Positions 34,667-42,704 of a DNA stretch of 64,000 nt are shown piece by piece. The DNA comes from Streptomyces sp. TRM68416 (GTDB lineage Bacteria; Actinomycetota; Actinomycetes; Streptomycetales; Streptomycetaceae), in contig NZ_JACVWU010000030.1 in the NCBI RefSeq assembly GCF_014596915.1, positions 42,996-106,995 on the forward strand. Direction: 5' to 3'. Each line of letters opens with the position of its first letter. Position 1 is the first letter of the stretch. Under the pieces are notes generated by a model, which searched no databases, was not told the origin of the DNA, and saw nothing but the letters and a program-made list of their open reading frames with translations. The translations under genes were made by a program, and so were the position numbers.

Positions 34667-36154
34667 ATGGTGTTTCGCATACCCCGGCCCCGCCGCCACG
34701 GGCGGCTGTCCGCGTTGGGCACCGCCCTGGTGCTGGTGGCCGTCGGCGCCACCGCGGTGGCGGCACCGATCGAGCCCGGGCAGAGCGCTCCCCTCGTGGG
34801 CACGCAGTCCGGCCGCTGCCTGACCGCGCCGAGCACCGCCAACGGCACCCAGACCCAGCTCCAGGACTGCACCGGCGCATCCGGCCAGACCTGGACCCAC
34901 ACCGCCGGCAAGCAGCTGACCCTCCCCGGCAACAAGTGCCTCGACGCCAACGGACGCGGCACCACCAACGGCACCGCCGTCATCGTCTGGGACTGCAACG
35001 GCCAGGACAACCAGCAGTGGAACGTCAACCCCAACGGCACCGTCACCGGCGTCCAGTCCGGACTGTGCCTCGACGCCAACGCCGCAGGCACCGCCAACGG
35101 CACCAGGATCATCCTGTGGTCCTGCAACGGCGGCACCAACCAGCAGTGGGACTCGCCGACCCCGCCGCCGGACCCGCCGGTGCCGGGCGGCGCGGGCACG
35201 TGCGACATCTACGCCTCGGGCGGCACCCCCTGCATCGCCGCCCACAGCACCGTACGAGCGCTCTACGGCACCTACGGCGGCAACCTCTACCAGGTCCGGC
35301 GCTCGTCCGACAGCGCCACGCGGAACATCGGCGTCCTGAGCGCGGGGGGCACCGCCGACGCGACGACGCAGGACTCCTTCTGTGCGGGGACCACCTGTGT
35401 CATCACGGTCATCTACGACCAGTCCGGCCGCGGGAACGACCTGTGGTACCAGGGATCGAGTGTGGTTCCCGGCTCCAGCCAGAGCCGCCCGGCGATCGCG
35501 ACGTCCGAGTCCCTGGCGGTCGGCGGCAGCAAGGCGTACTCGCTCTACATCAACCCCGGCAACAGCTACTGGCGGGACGGCCACCTGACCGGCGTGCCGA
35601 CCGGCAGCGCCCCCGAAGGCATGTACATGGTGACCAGCGGCACCCATGTCAACAGCGGCTGCTGCTTCGACTACGGCAACAGTGAGACGACCCGGGCGGC
35701 CGACGCGGCCGGGGCGATGGACGCGATCAACTTCAGCACCCAGTGCTGGTTCGGCGGGTGCGCCGGCCGGGGCCCATGGGTCCAGGCCGACCTCGAATGG
35801 GGGCTCTACTCCGGCGGCAGTCAGACCTGGAACCCGAACCAGCGGGCCTTCACCAGCAAGTTCGTGACGGCGATGCTGAAGAACAACGGGACGAGCCGTT
35901 TCGCGCTCAAGGGCGGCAACGCCCAGACCGGAAACCTGACCACGCTCTGGGACGGCGCCCTTCCGCCCGGCTACAGCCCCATGAAGAAGCAGGGCGCCAT
36001 CATCCTCGGCAGCGGTGGTGACTGCTGCAAGCCCGGCGGCGGCGCGAACCTCAGCGCCGGCACCTTCTACGAGGGCGCGATGGTGTCCGGATACCCCTCC
36101 GACGCGACCGAGAACGCGGTACACGCCAACATCGTCGCCGCCGGCTACCGCTGA
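34667..36154 (+). CDS. GH54 alpha-L-arabinofuranosidase with N-terminal ricin/CBM13 domain
   Basis: A 495-residue exported protein with leader RRHGRLSALGTALVLVAVG and cleavage near VAAP. The lectin domain is N-terminal (about 42-162), then a Pro-rich linker (TPPPDPPVPGG), then the GH54 catalytic domain (179-495): CDIYASGGTPCIAAHSTVRA opens it as in fungal AbfB. The nucleophile is E377 (DLEWGLY) and the acid/base D452 (GSGGDCC), with the family's spacing of about 75 residues. It removes arabinofuranosyl side chains from arabinan or arabinoxylan. Fungal members carry CBM42 instead, so the ricin fusion differs. Its lectin DNA is almost identical, inverted, to that of the beta-helix gene 12 kb away, implying recent domain transfer. 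Confidence 0.93.
   Translation: MVFRIPRPRRHGRLSALGTALVLVAVGATAVAAPIEPGQSAPLVGTQSGRCLTAPSTANGTQTQLQDCTGASGQTWTHTAGKQLTLPGNKCLDANGRGTTNGTAVIVWDCNGQDNQQWNVNPNGTVTGVQSGLCLDANAAGTANGTRIILWSCNGGTNQQWDSPTPPPDPPVPGGAGTCDIYASGGTPCIAAHSTVRALYGTYGGNLYQVRRSSDSATRNIGVLSAGGTADATTQDSFCAGTTCVITVIYDQSGRGNDLWYQGSSVVPGSSQSRPAIATSESLAVGGSKAYSLYINPGNSYWRDGHLTGVPTGSAPEGMYMVTSGTHVNSGCCFDYGNSETTRAADAAGAMDAINFSTQCWFGGCAGRGPWVQADLEWGLYSGGSQTWNPNQRAFTSKFVTAMLKNNGTSRFALKGGNAQTGNLTTLWDGALPPGYSPMKKQGAIILGSGGDCCKPGGGANLSAGTFYEGAMVSGYPSDATENAVHANIVAAGYR
34803..35149. repeat. inverted near-identical copy of lectin-domain DNA (partner 22511-22857)
   Basis: It encodes nearly the whole ricin/CBM13 domain of the GH54 protein. 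It pairs base by base with 22511-22857 (coordinate sum 57660 throughout), with about four differences. Confidence 0.85.
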
Positions 36155-36215
36155 GTCGCCGCCCGCACCGGGACGCGGCACCGCCTGACGTCGGCCGCAC
36201 CCGGCCCGAGAACCT

Positions 36216-36253
36216 GGAAGGGCCACCGCCCAACAGTGGGCAGTGGCCCTTCC
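36216..36253. terminator. bidirectional terminator between convergent GH54 and ThuA-DUF1080 genes
   Basis: GGAAGGGCCAC (36216-36226) pairs perfectly with GTGGCCCTTCC (36243-36253); the loop itself contains GCCCA/TGGGC. It is the only strong hairpin in this 115-base convergent gap. Confidence 0.85.
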
Positions 36254-36269
36254 GGCGTGCCGCGTCAGC

Positions 36270-36643
36270 TCAGGGGAGGGTCCATTTCTGGTTGGCGCCG
36301 CCGTAGCAGGTCCACAGGTGTACGAGGCTCCCGTCGGCGGAACTGGCGCCCGACACGTCCAGGCACTTGCCCGACTGCGGGTTGCGCAACGACCCGTCCG
36401 AGGCCGCCTGCCAGTTCTGGTTGGCGCCACCGTTGCAGGACCACAACTGCACCCGCGCCCCGTCCGCCGTGCTGTTGCCGCTCACGTCCAGGCACTTGCC
36501 CAACGCCTTGACCGTCGACCCCGGCGCCACCGTCCACCGCTGCCCCGCCGCGCCCGTGCACGACGAGAGCTGCACCGCCGTCCCGTCCGCCGAACTGCCG
36601 TTGCGCACATCCAGACACTTGCCCGCGAGCCCCACGACCGGAC
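36270..36643. repeat. direct near-identical copy of lectin-domain DNA (partner 38009-38382)
   Basis: About 374 bases repeated in direct orientation at +1739 with about six differences. It encodes the C-terminal ricin domain of the ThuA-DUF1080 protein. Confidence 0.85.
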
Positions 36644-37979
36644 CGACGCCGGGTGTGGGTGACGGGCCGCCCAGTTCCTTGATCCGGATGTTGCGGAAGG
36701 ACACGTCGTCCCCCGTGCCGTGGTTCTGGATGCCGACGTGGCCGGCGAGCGAGCGGGCGGGGTCGGTGTCGGTGAAGTCATTGATCTTCACGCCATTGAG
36801 CCAGACCTGGAGCCGCTGGCCCTCCACCAGCAACTCGAAGGTGTTCCACTCGCCCGGTGGGTTGAGTGCCGCGTCCCGGGCAGCCGTGTCCGGGGCCTTG
36901 ACGGCGTAGATCGAGCCCGTCGTGCGGTCGGGCGCGTCGGTGGCGTCGATCTGGACCTCGTAGCCCTTGTCCAGTGCCGACTGCGGGTCGCTCGACGGCG
37001 GGAAGCCGACGATCACACCGGAGTTGTCGTCGCCGGGCATCTTCCAGTCCAGCTTCAGCGAGTAGTTGGTGAACTGCCGGGCGCTGTACCAGAGCATGCC
37101 CAGGCCGCCGTACGAGGTGAGGGTGGCGTCGGCGTTGGTGAAGCCACCGGGGCCGGCCTGCGACCAGCCGGTGGTCGAGCCGTTGTAGAGGGTCGTGTAG
37201 CCGGTCTCGGGGCGGCAGTCGGCCTTGGTCCGGCCTGCCGCGTACCGGATGCCGCCGAGCAGGTGTGCCCGGAACGCCGGCTCCGCGTACGAGGCCTGGC
37301 TGTGCCCGCCGCCGGTGTAGAAGGAGCGGCCCCCCGCGTGGGTCTTGCACCAGGTGTGCGGGTGGTCGGCGCCCATCGAGCCGCCCGAGTACGACGACTC
37401 GTCCAGCGTGGTGAGCACGCGTGCGGTGGTGCGGGGATTGGTCCGGAAGTTGTACCACTCGTCGGTGCGGGTCCAGGTCTGCGGCAGGTGGGCGGTCGCC
37501 GCGTGCGCCCGTCCCTCCACCTTGATGTTGGCCTGCTGGATCGCGGGGTGCGAGGCGAAGTAGGCGCCGACCAGCTCGCCGTAGAACGGCCAGTTGTACT
37601 CCGTGTCCGCGGCCGAGTGGACGCCGACGTAGCCGCCGCCGGAGCCGATGTACGACTGGAACGCCGACTGCTGGGTGTCGTTCAGGACGTCGCCGGTGGT
37701 GTTGAGGAAGATCACCGCCTCGTAGCGGCTCAGGTTGGCGGTGGTGAAGTGGTTGCTGTCCTCCGTGGCCGTCACCGTGAAGTTGTTCGCCGCTCCGAGG
37801 TCACGGACGGCCTGGATTCCTGCCGGGATCGAATCGTGCCGGAAACCGGCCGTCTTGGAGAACACGAGGACGTCGTAGGCCGCGTCCGCGGCACTGACAG
37901 GTGTGGGCTGCGCGAGGAGGGCCATGGCGGCGAGTGCCGTGACCGCCCCGCCGAACAGCATTCGGGGTCGTCTGCGCAT
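36270..37979 (-). CDS. secreted ThuA - DUF1080 (3-keto-disaccharide hydrolase) - ricin protein
   Basis: A 569-residue exported protein with signal peptide 1-31 (ALAAMALLAQPTPVSA). ThuA-like domain (about 33-255): YDVLVFSKTAGFRHDSIP, GGGYVGVHSAADTEYNW, HPHTWCKTHAGGRSFYTGGGH. DUF1080/PF06439 domain (about 263-430): TTLYNGSTTGWSQ, YSLKLDWKMPGDDNSGVIVG, GEWNTFELLVEGQRLQVWLNG. The ricin domain (446-569) has NQNW and NQKW motifs. PF06439 proteins include hydrolases or lyases of 3-keto-glycosides. It lies 29 bases after the propeller gene on the same strand, so a propeller oxidase plus a 3-keto-glycoside-cleaving enzyme are probably co-expressed. The ATG at 37979 begins the signal peptide; upstream residues are the neighbour's lectin DNA. 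Confidence 0.9.
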   Translation of the reverse strand: MRRRPRMLFGGAVTALAAMALLAQPTPVSAADAAYDVLVFSKTAGFRHDSIPAGIQAVRDLGAANNFTVTATEDSNHFTTANLSRYEAVIFLNTTGDVLNDTQQSAFQSYIGSGGGYVGVHSAADTEYNWPFYGELVGAYFASHPAIQQANIKVEGRAHAATAHLPQTWTRTDEWYNFRTNPRTTARVLTTLDESSYSGGSMGADHPHTWCKTHAGGRSFYTGGGHSQASYAEPAFRAHLLGGIRYAAGRTKADCRPETGYTTLYNGSTTGWSQAGPGGFTNADATLTSYGGLGMLWYSARQFTNYSLKLDWKMPGDDNSGVIVGFPPSSDPQSALDKGYEVQIDATDAPDRTTGSIYAVKAPDTAARDAALNPPGEWNTFELLVEGQRLQVWLNGVKINDFTDTDPARSLAGHVGIQNHGTGDDVSFRNIRIKELGGPSPTPGVGPVVGLAGKCLDVRNGSSADGTAVQLSSCTGAAGQRWTVAPGSTVKALGKCLDVSGNSTADGARVQLWSCNGGANQNWQAASDGSLRNPQSGKCLDVSGASSADGSLVHLWTCYGGANQKWTLP

Positions 37980-38008
37980 GTCCGTCGCTCCCTTCTTGGT
38001 GACAGAAA

Positions 38009-38382
38009 TCAGGGGAGGGTCCATTTCTGGTTGGCTCCGCCGTGGCAGGTCCACAGGTGTACGAGGCTCCCGTCGGCGGAACTGGCGCCCGACACGTCCA
38101 GGCACTTGCCCGACTGCGGGTTGCGCAACGACCCGTCCGAGGCCGCCTGCCAGTTCTGGTTGGCGCCACCGTTGCAGGACCACAACTGCACCCGCGCCCC
38201 GTCCGCCGTACTGTTGCCGCTCACGTCCAGGCACTTGCCCAACGCCTTGACCGTCGACCCCGGCGCCACCGTCCACCGCTGCCCCGCCGCGCCCGTGCAC
38301 GACGAGAGCTGCACCGCCGTCCCGTCCGCCGAACTGCCGTCGCGGACATCCAGACACTTCCCCGCGAGCCCCACGACCGGAC
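38009..38382. repeat. direct near-identical copy of lectin-domain DNA (partner 36270-36643)
   Basis: It encodes the C-terminal ricin domain of the propeller protein, about 98% identical in DNA to the neighbour's domain. Recombination between the copies would delete the ThuA-DUF1080 gene. Confidence 0.85.
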
Positions 38383-40849
38383 CCGTACCGGGCGCCGGGC
38401 CCCCGCCGGTCTCGAAGGTGAACGCGTCGATGTCGAAGAGGAATCCGGAGCCGCCGGCGAAGGTCAGGTAGAGCGTGGTGGTGCCGGCCGGCGCGCCGGA
38501 GATCGAGCCGGTGACGGTGGTGAAGGTCGTCCACGATCCGGTGACCGGGACGGTGGCGGAGCCGAGGACGGTGCCGGTCGGCGAGCCGGCCCGGACCTGC
38601 AACGTGCCGCCCGCGCCGGCCGACGCGACCCGGGCGCTGAACGACGTGGCGTTGCTCAGCCTGTACGGCTCGAAGGCGATCCAGTCGCCGTTGTGGATGT
38701 CACCGACGGACTTGCCGCCCTCGGCGGTCGACTTGTCGTAGGTGGTGATGCCGGACGAGGTCTTGTAGTGCTCGGCCTGCCGGTGCTTGGGCTGCAGGAT
38801 GTGCTGGGTGTGCGTGGTGAGCCCGCCGTTGTCGGTGTACTCGGCGTCGAAGACACCGAAGATGTTCGCCGCGTCGTCGTGCTCACCGTCGACCGGGATG
38901 GTGATTGTGCCGGAGCAGCCGGTCTTCGAGGTGATCGGATGGCCGTGGCTGTCGTGGCCGACGATGTACGTCAGCTTGACCTTGGCGCAGTCGACCGTGC
39001 CGTCCTCCGGGTCCGTGACGGTGAGGCTGTACGGCACGGTGTCGCCGAAGGCGAAGATCTCCCCCGCGGCGGGGCTGTTGATGGTCACGGTCGGGGCGGT
39101 GTTGCCGACGGTGATCCCTACGTCGGCGGTGCCGGTGGCACCCTCCGGGTCGCGCACGGTCAGCCTGGCGGTGTAGCTGCCGTTCGTGTTGTACGTCTTC
39201 GTCGGGTTGGCGGCGGTGGAGGTGGTGCCGTCACCGAAGTTCCACGCGTAGGTCAGTGCCCCGCCCTCGGGGTCGGACGAGCCGGCCGAGGAGAAGGTCA
39301 CGGTCAACGGCGCCGCGCCGGAGGTCCGGTTGGCGGAGGCCACCGCCGTGGGCGCCCGGTTGCCGGCGCCGACGTGGTCGAAGCGGTAGAGGGCGGAGTA
39401 CTGGTCGCCCTGGTAGAACCCGGAGCCGTAGTCCAGTACGTAGTAGGAGCCGTCCGGGCCGAACGCCGAGTCGATCACCTGCTTGCCGTTCCAGGGGAAG
39501 CTGTCGATGGTCCCCGGGGAGCCGTCGGCGTTGAGATGGATCGGCTTGATCCAGCCGCGGCCGAACTCCGTGGCGAAGAACTGCCCGTCGAAGGACTGCG
39601 GGAACTTCGTGGGCGAGTTGAGGTTGGGGTCGTACCGGTACACCGGGCCCGCCATCGGCGACTCCGAGCCGCTGCCGAACGCCGGTGGGCTGCCGGCGTC
39701 GCCGCCGTAGCGGATCCAGGCGGCCTTGGCGGGAGGCAGCGTGCTCAAGCCGGTGTTGCGGAACGAGTTGTTCGCCGGCCCGCCCGCGCAGTTGTACTTG
39801 GCGCCCGCCGTGTTGGTGGCGAAGTCCCACTCGGCGTACGTCTCGGAGGCGGTGTTCGTGCCGGTGCAGTACGGCCAGCCGTAGAAGCCCGGGCCCGTGA
39901 TGCGGTTGAACTCGACCTGGCCCTGCGGCCCGCGCGCCGAGGTGGCGCCGGCATCGGGGCCGTAGTCGCCGACGTAGACGATGCCGGTGGCCTTGTCGAC
40001 GCTCATCCGGAACGGGTTGCGCAGGCCCATCGCGTAGATCTCCGGCCGGGTCCTGGCCGTGCCGGGCGGGAACAGGTTGCCGGCCGGAATCGAGTACGTC
40101 CCGTTCTCGTTCACCTTGATCCGTAGGATCTTGCCGCGCAGGTCGTTGGTGTTGGCGGCGGTGCGCTGCGCGTCGAAGGCCGGGTTGCGGTTGGTCCGTT
40201 CGTCGAGCGGTGAGTACCCGGCGGACTCGAACGGGTTGGTGTCGTCGCCGGTGGACAGGTACAGGTTGCCCGCCGCGTCGAAGTCGATGTCCCCGCCGGC
40301 GTGGCAGCAGATTCCTCGGTCGGCGGGCACGTCGAGGATGTCCACTCTGCTGGACTGGTTGAGCGTGAAGTCGGCGTTGAGCGTGAACCGGGACAGCCGG
40401 TTGACCCCCTGCCACGCCGACCAGTTGGTGCCGGTGGTGGGTGCGTCGCCGCCCGGTGTGGACAGCGGTGGGGCGTAGTAGAGGTAGATGTGCCGGTTGG
40501 TGGCGAAGCCCGGGTCGATGCCGATGCCCTGCAGGCCGTCCTCGTCGTGCGTGTAGACGGGGACGGTGCCGATCACCGTGGTGGTGCCGCTCGCGGTCGT
40601 GCGGCGCACGGTCCCGTTGCGAGCGGTGTGCAGCACCGACCGGTCGGCGAGGACGGCCAGTGACATCGGCTCGCCGACTGCCGCGACGCCGCGGGCCAGT
40701 TGGACCTGCTGGAAGTCGGCGGGGTTGATCGGGTGCGCCGAGGCCGGGGGCGCACTGGACAGGACCGCGACGAGAGCGGTCGCGACCAGGAGCAGTGCCG
40801 AACCGATGGCCGCCCCACGCGCGGGAGCCCTCCCGATTTTCATGAACAT
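38009..40849 (-). CDS. secreted PQQ-dehydrogenase-like propeller - PKD - CBM6-like - ricin protein
   Basis: A 946-residue exported protein; ATG at 40849 or 40843, signal to about residue 38 (PPASAHP). The propeller (about 45-495) matches the glucose/sorbosone dehydrogenase family: GLQGIGIDPGFATNRHIYLYY, CCHAGGDIDFDAAGNLYLSTGDD (vicinal C181-C182 then H183), RGKILRIKV, YAMGLRNPFRMSVDK. A PKD domain (about 498-590), an Ig-like segment, a CBM6-like domain (about 686-800) and a ricin domain (about 820-946) follow. It lacks the ThuA part of the related protein at 31045-34596; the ThuA function is supplied by the next gene. Substrate and cofactor are unproven, although PQQ is usual in the family. 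Confidence 0.9.
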   Translation of the reverse strand: MFMKIGRAPARGAAIGSALLLVATALVAVLSSAPPASAHPINPADFQQVQLARGVAAVGEPMSLAVLADRSVLHTARNGTVRRTTASGTTTVIGTVPVYTHDEDGLQGIGIDPGFATNRHIYLYYAPPLSTPGGDAPTTGTNWSAWQGVNRLSRFTLNADFTLNQSSRVDILDVPADRGICCHAGGDIDFDAAGNLYLSTGDDTNPFESAGYSPLDERTNRNPAFDAQRTAANTNDLRGKILRIKVNENGTYSIPAGNLFPPGTARTRPEIYAMGLRNPFRMSVDKATGIVYVGDYGPDAGATSARGPQGQVEFNRITGPGFYGWPYCTGTNTASETYAEWDFATNTAGAKYNCAGGPANNSFRNTGLSTLPPAKAAWIRYGGDAGSPPAFGSGSESPMAGPVYRYDPNLNSPTKFPQSFDGQFFATEFGRGWIKPIHLNADGSPGTIDSFPWNGKQVIDSAFGPDGSYYVLDYGSGFYQGDQYSALYRFDHVGAGNRAPTAVASANRTSGAAPLTVTFSSAGSSDPEGGALTYAWNFGDGTTSTAANPTKTYNTNGSYTARLTVRDPEGATGTADVGITVGNTAPTVTINSPAAGEIFAFGDTVPYSLTVTDPEDGTVDCAKVKLTYIVGHDSHGHPITSKTGCSGTITIPVDGEHDDAANIFGVFDAEYTDNGGLTTHTQHILQPKHRQAEHYKTSSGITTYDKSTAEGGKSVGDIHNGDWIAFEPYRLSNATSFSARVASAGAGGTLQVRAGSPTGTVLGSATVPVTGSWTTFTTVTGSISGAPAGTTTLYLTFAGGSGFLFDIDAFTFETGGGPAPGTGPVVGLAGKCLDVRDGSSADGTAVQLSSCTGAAGQRWTVAPGSTVKALGKCLDVSGNSTADGARVQLWSCNGGANQNWQAASDGSLRNPQSGKCLDVSGASSADGSLVHLWTCHGGANQKWTLP

Positions 40850-41113
40850 GACAATGCCGTCCCCTTCCCGAACAGGCGGCTGCCAGGCCAGGGGCGCGCG
40901 CTGCCGCGCCGATGCCGTAGCGGGATGTCACCACTTCGGCCCGCCGGACGTGCTGCAGCGGGCCATTGCGCCGAGCGGGGGCAACAGCTCGGAAAAGGAG
41001 AAGTCGATGGCCACCGCGCTGTCGGGTCACATCGACGACCGTGACGGTACGCCGACAAGGCTAGAGGGCTTCGGTCCCATGCGTCCACACTTCTCTCCGG
41101 ACCGGCCAGGCTT

Positions 41114-41132
41114 TTGCTCCGTTGTGGAGCAA
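41114..41132. promoter_or_regulatory. TTGCTCC-N5-GGAGCAA dyad
   Basis: A perfect 7-base inverted repeat with a 5-base spacer in the middle of the divergent region. It could be an operator for the minus-strand propeller operon. The regulator is unknown. Confidence 0.4.
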
Positions 41133-41190
41133 GTCGCGCAGTGGTACGCCGCCCGGCAGCGACGGCCCGCACGGACCAGGCCCCTGCGAC

Positions 41191-41291
41191 CTAACTCGTT
41201 AAAGGTCAAGGCGTCACGCGTCTTGACACAGCGGTGGCACCCTTCCCATCATCTGGGACATCAATCCTGATCTAACACGAGTTAGGCCCGT
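41191..41291. promoter_or_regulatory. CTAAC/GTTAG operator sites of the fructan-type ABC-GH32 operon
   Basis: CTAAC-ACGA-GTTAG (41272-41285) is followed by a further GTTAG at 41290 ending just before the ATG at 41295. A related CTAACTCGTTAA lies at 41191-41202. Together they bracket the TTGACA box, a layout fitting repression. The LacI-family protein at 46166-47230 is the likely binder. Confidence 0.55.
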
Positions 41292-41294
41292 TAG

Positions 41295-42704
41295 ATGACC
41301 GACTCGCACGTCACCCGCCGCGCACTGCTGCGGTACGGCGCCTACGGGGCGGGAGCCGCCGCCCTGGCCGGCACCGCCGCTAGCTGGGACCGGCTCACCG
41401 GAGCCGACATCCCCGGCCGCGACGACGACTCCCTCGTCGTCGCCACCCTCGGCCCCGCCTACGGCCCCGAGGCCGTCCGGACGCTGTCCGAGGGCTTCAA
41501 GAAGGTCCACCCCGACATCAAGCTGCGCATCAACGCCGTGCAGGCCGTCGACTGGCCGGACTTCTTCGCCAAGATCCTCACGCAGATCGCCGCGGGCACC
41601 GCCCCCGACCTGGTCTACGTCGCCACCGAGGGCGTCCAGCTGTTCGCGCAGCGGCTCGGCGTCGCGCTCGACCACTGGGTGCGGCGGGACGCCGAGGAGC
41701 TGCGCGAGTACTTCGCCGACGTCCATCCCTCGCTGGTGGAGTCGATGATGTACGAGGGGAGCCTCTACCAGCTGCCGGTGGAGTTCAACGCGGCCGACAT
41801 GTACCTGAACAACCAGGTGCTCAAGCGGGCGGGCGCGGACTTCCCCGCCGCCGACTGGACCCGGGACGACTTCACCGCGCTGCTGCGGGACATGAAGAGG
41901 TCCAGCGGCTCGCAGTTCACGCCGTACTTCTGGACCAACCGGCTGTGGGGCGGCGTGGTGCCCTGGCTGTTCGCCAACGACACCAACCTGCTGGCCGAGT
42001 CCAAGGCGCCGGGCGGCGCATGGCTGTGGGACCGCTTCTACCCGGCCGCCGACCGGACCGGCCGCGGCGGCGGCTTCCGCTGGACCACACCGCAGGCCAC
42101 CGACGCCCGCGTGGAGGAGGCCTACGACTATCTCGCCTCCCTCATCCAGGAGGGCCTGTGCTCCCGCCCGGAGGGCGGCAACGGCCAGAACCTCGTCGGC
42201 GTGTTCTCCACCGGCCGCGTCGGCGTCACCCCCGCGGGCGGCTTCTGGGCGGGCGGCCTGCACCTGGCCGGCATGCGCTCCCAGGACTACGACGTGCAGT
42301 ACTTCCCCCGCTGGCGCACCCAGCGCATGCAGTACGGCGCCGCCGGCTACGCGCTGCTGCGCACCTCCAAGAAGCAGGACGAGGCCTGGGAGTTCATCAA
42401 GTACGCGGCCCGCAAGGACACCCTCGACACGCTCTTCGCCACCAACCAGACCACCCCGGCCCGCCGCTCGATGCTCACCGCGGACCGTTACCGGGAGACC
42501 GGCCCGAACCACTGGCAGGTCTTCTACGACACCCTCGACAAGTTCCCCGACACCGGGCCGATCCCGGCCCCGCCGCAGGTCGCCGAGGTCGAACAGGTGC
42601 TGCTGAAGCACACCGGCACGGCGCTGGCCTCCCGGCGCGCGGTGGGTCCCGCGCTGCGCCGGATGCAGCGCGACCTGGAAAAGGCCATGGAGCGTGACGT
42701 ATGA
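41295..42704 (+). CDS. extracellular sugar-binding protein, Tat-exported
   Basis: A 469-residue solute-binding protein with a twin-arginine leader (VTRRALLRYGAYGAGAAAL) rather than a lipobox. FKKVHPDIKLRINAVQAVDW, AAGTAPDLVYVATEG and QLPVEFNAADMYLN fit the CUT1 family. No ribosome site is seen directly before the ATG and operator sequence reaches almost to the start, so the mRNA may be nearly leaderless. It is the first gene of a four-gene operon ending in a GH32 beta-fructofuranosidase, so a fructan or sucrose-type oligosaccharide is the likely ligand. Confidence 0.9.
   Translation: MTDSHVTRRALLRYGAYGAGAAALAGTAASWDRLTGADIPGRDDDSLVVATLGPAYGPEAVRTLSEGFKKVHPDIKLRINAVQAVDWPDFFAKILTQIAAGTAPDLVYVATEGVQLFAQRLGVALDHWVRRDAEELREYFADVHPSLVESMMYEGSLYQLPVEFNAADMYLNNQVLKRAGADFPAADWTRDDFTALLRDMKRSSGSQFTPYFWTNRLWGGVVPWLFANDTNLLAESKAPGGAWLWDRFYPAADRTGRGGGFRWTTPQATDARVEEAYDYLASLIQEGLCSRPEGGNGQNLVGVFSTGRVGVTPAGGFWAGGLHLAGMRSQDYDVQYFPRWRTQRMQYGAAGYALLRTSKKQDEAWEFIKYAARKDTLDTLFATNQTTPARRSMLTADRYRETGPNHWQVFYDTLDKFPDTGPIPAPPQVAEVEQVLLKHTGTALASRRAVGPALRRMQRDLEKAMERDV

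Larger units (their letters stand above)
40850..41294. other. 445-base divergent promoter region
   Basis: No gene is seen. It separates the propeller/ThuA-DUF1080 operon (minus) from the binding-protein/GH32 operon (plus). It holds two dyad sites, listed separately, and a TTGACA at 41223-41228 that could be a -35 box for the plus-strand operon, with a weak CATCAT -10 18 bases later. Confidence 0.5.

Noticed and set aside
22511..35149. Composite transposon bounded by the 347-base inverted repeats
   Set aside because: The repeats are coding lectin domains, and no transposase or target-site duplication is seen. Domain-level gene conversion explains them better.
36270..38534. Longer version of the ThuA-DUF1080 protein starting upstream of 37979
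   Set aside because: The added residues are a shifted frame of the neighbour's lectin domain. A signal peptide starts at 37979.
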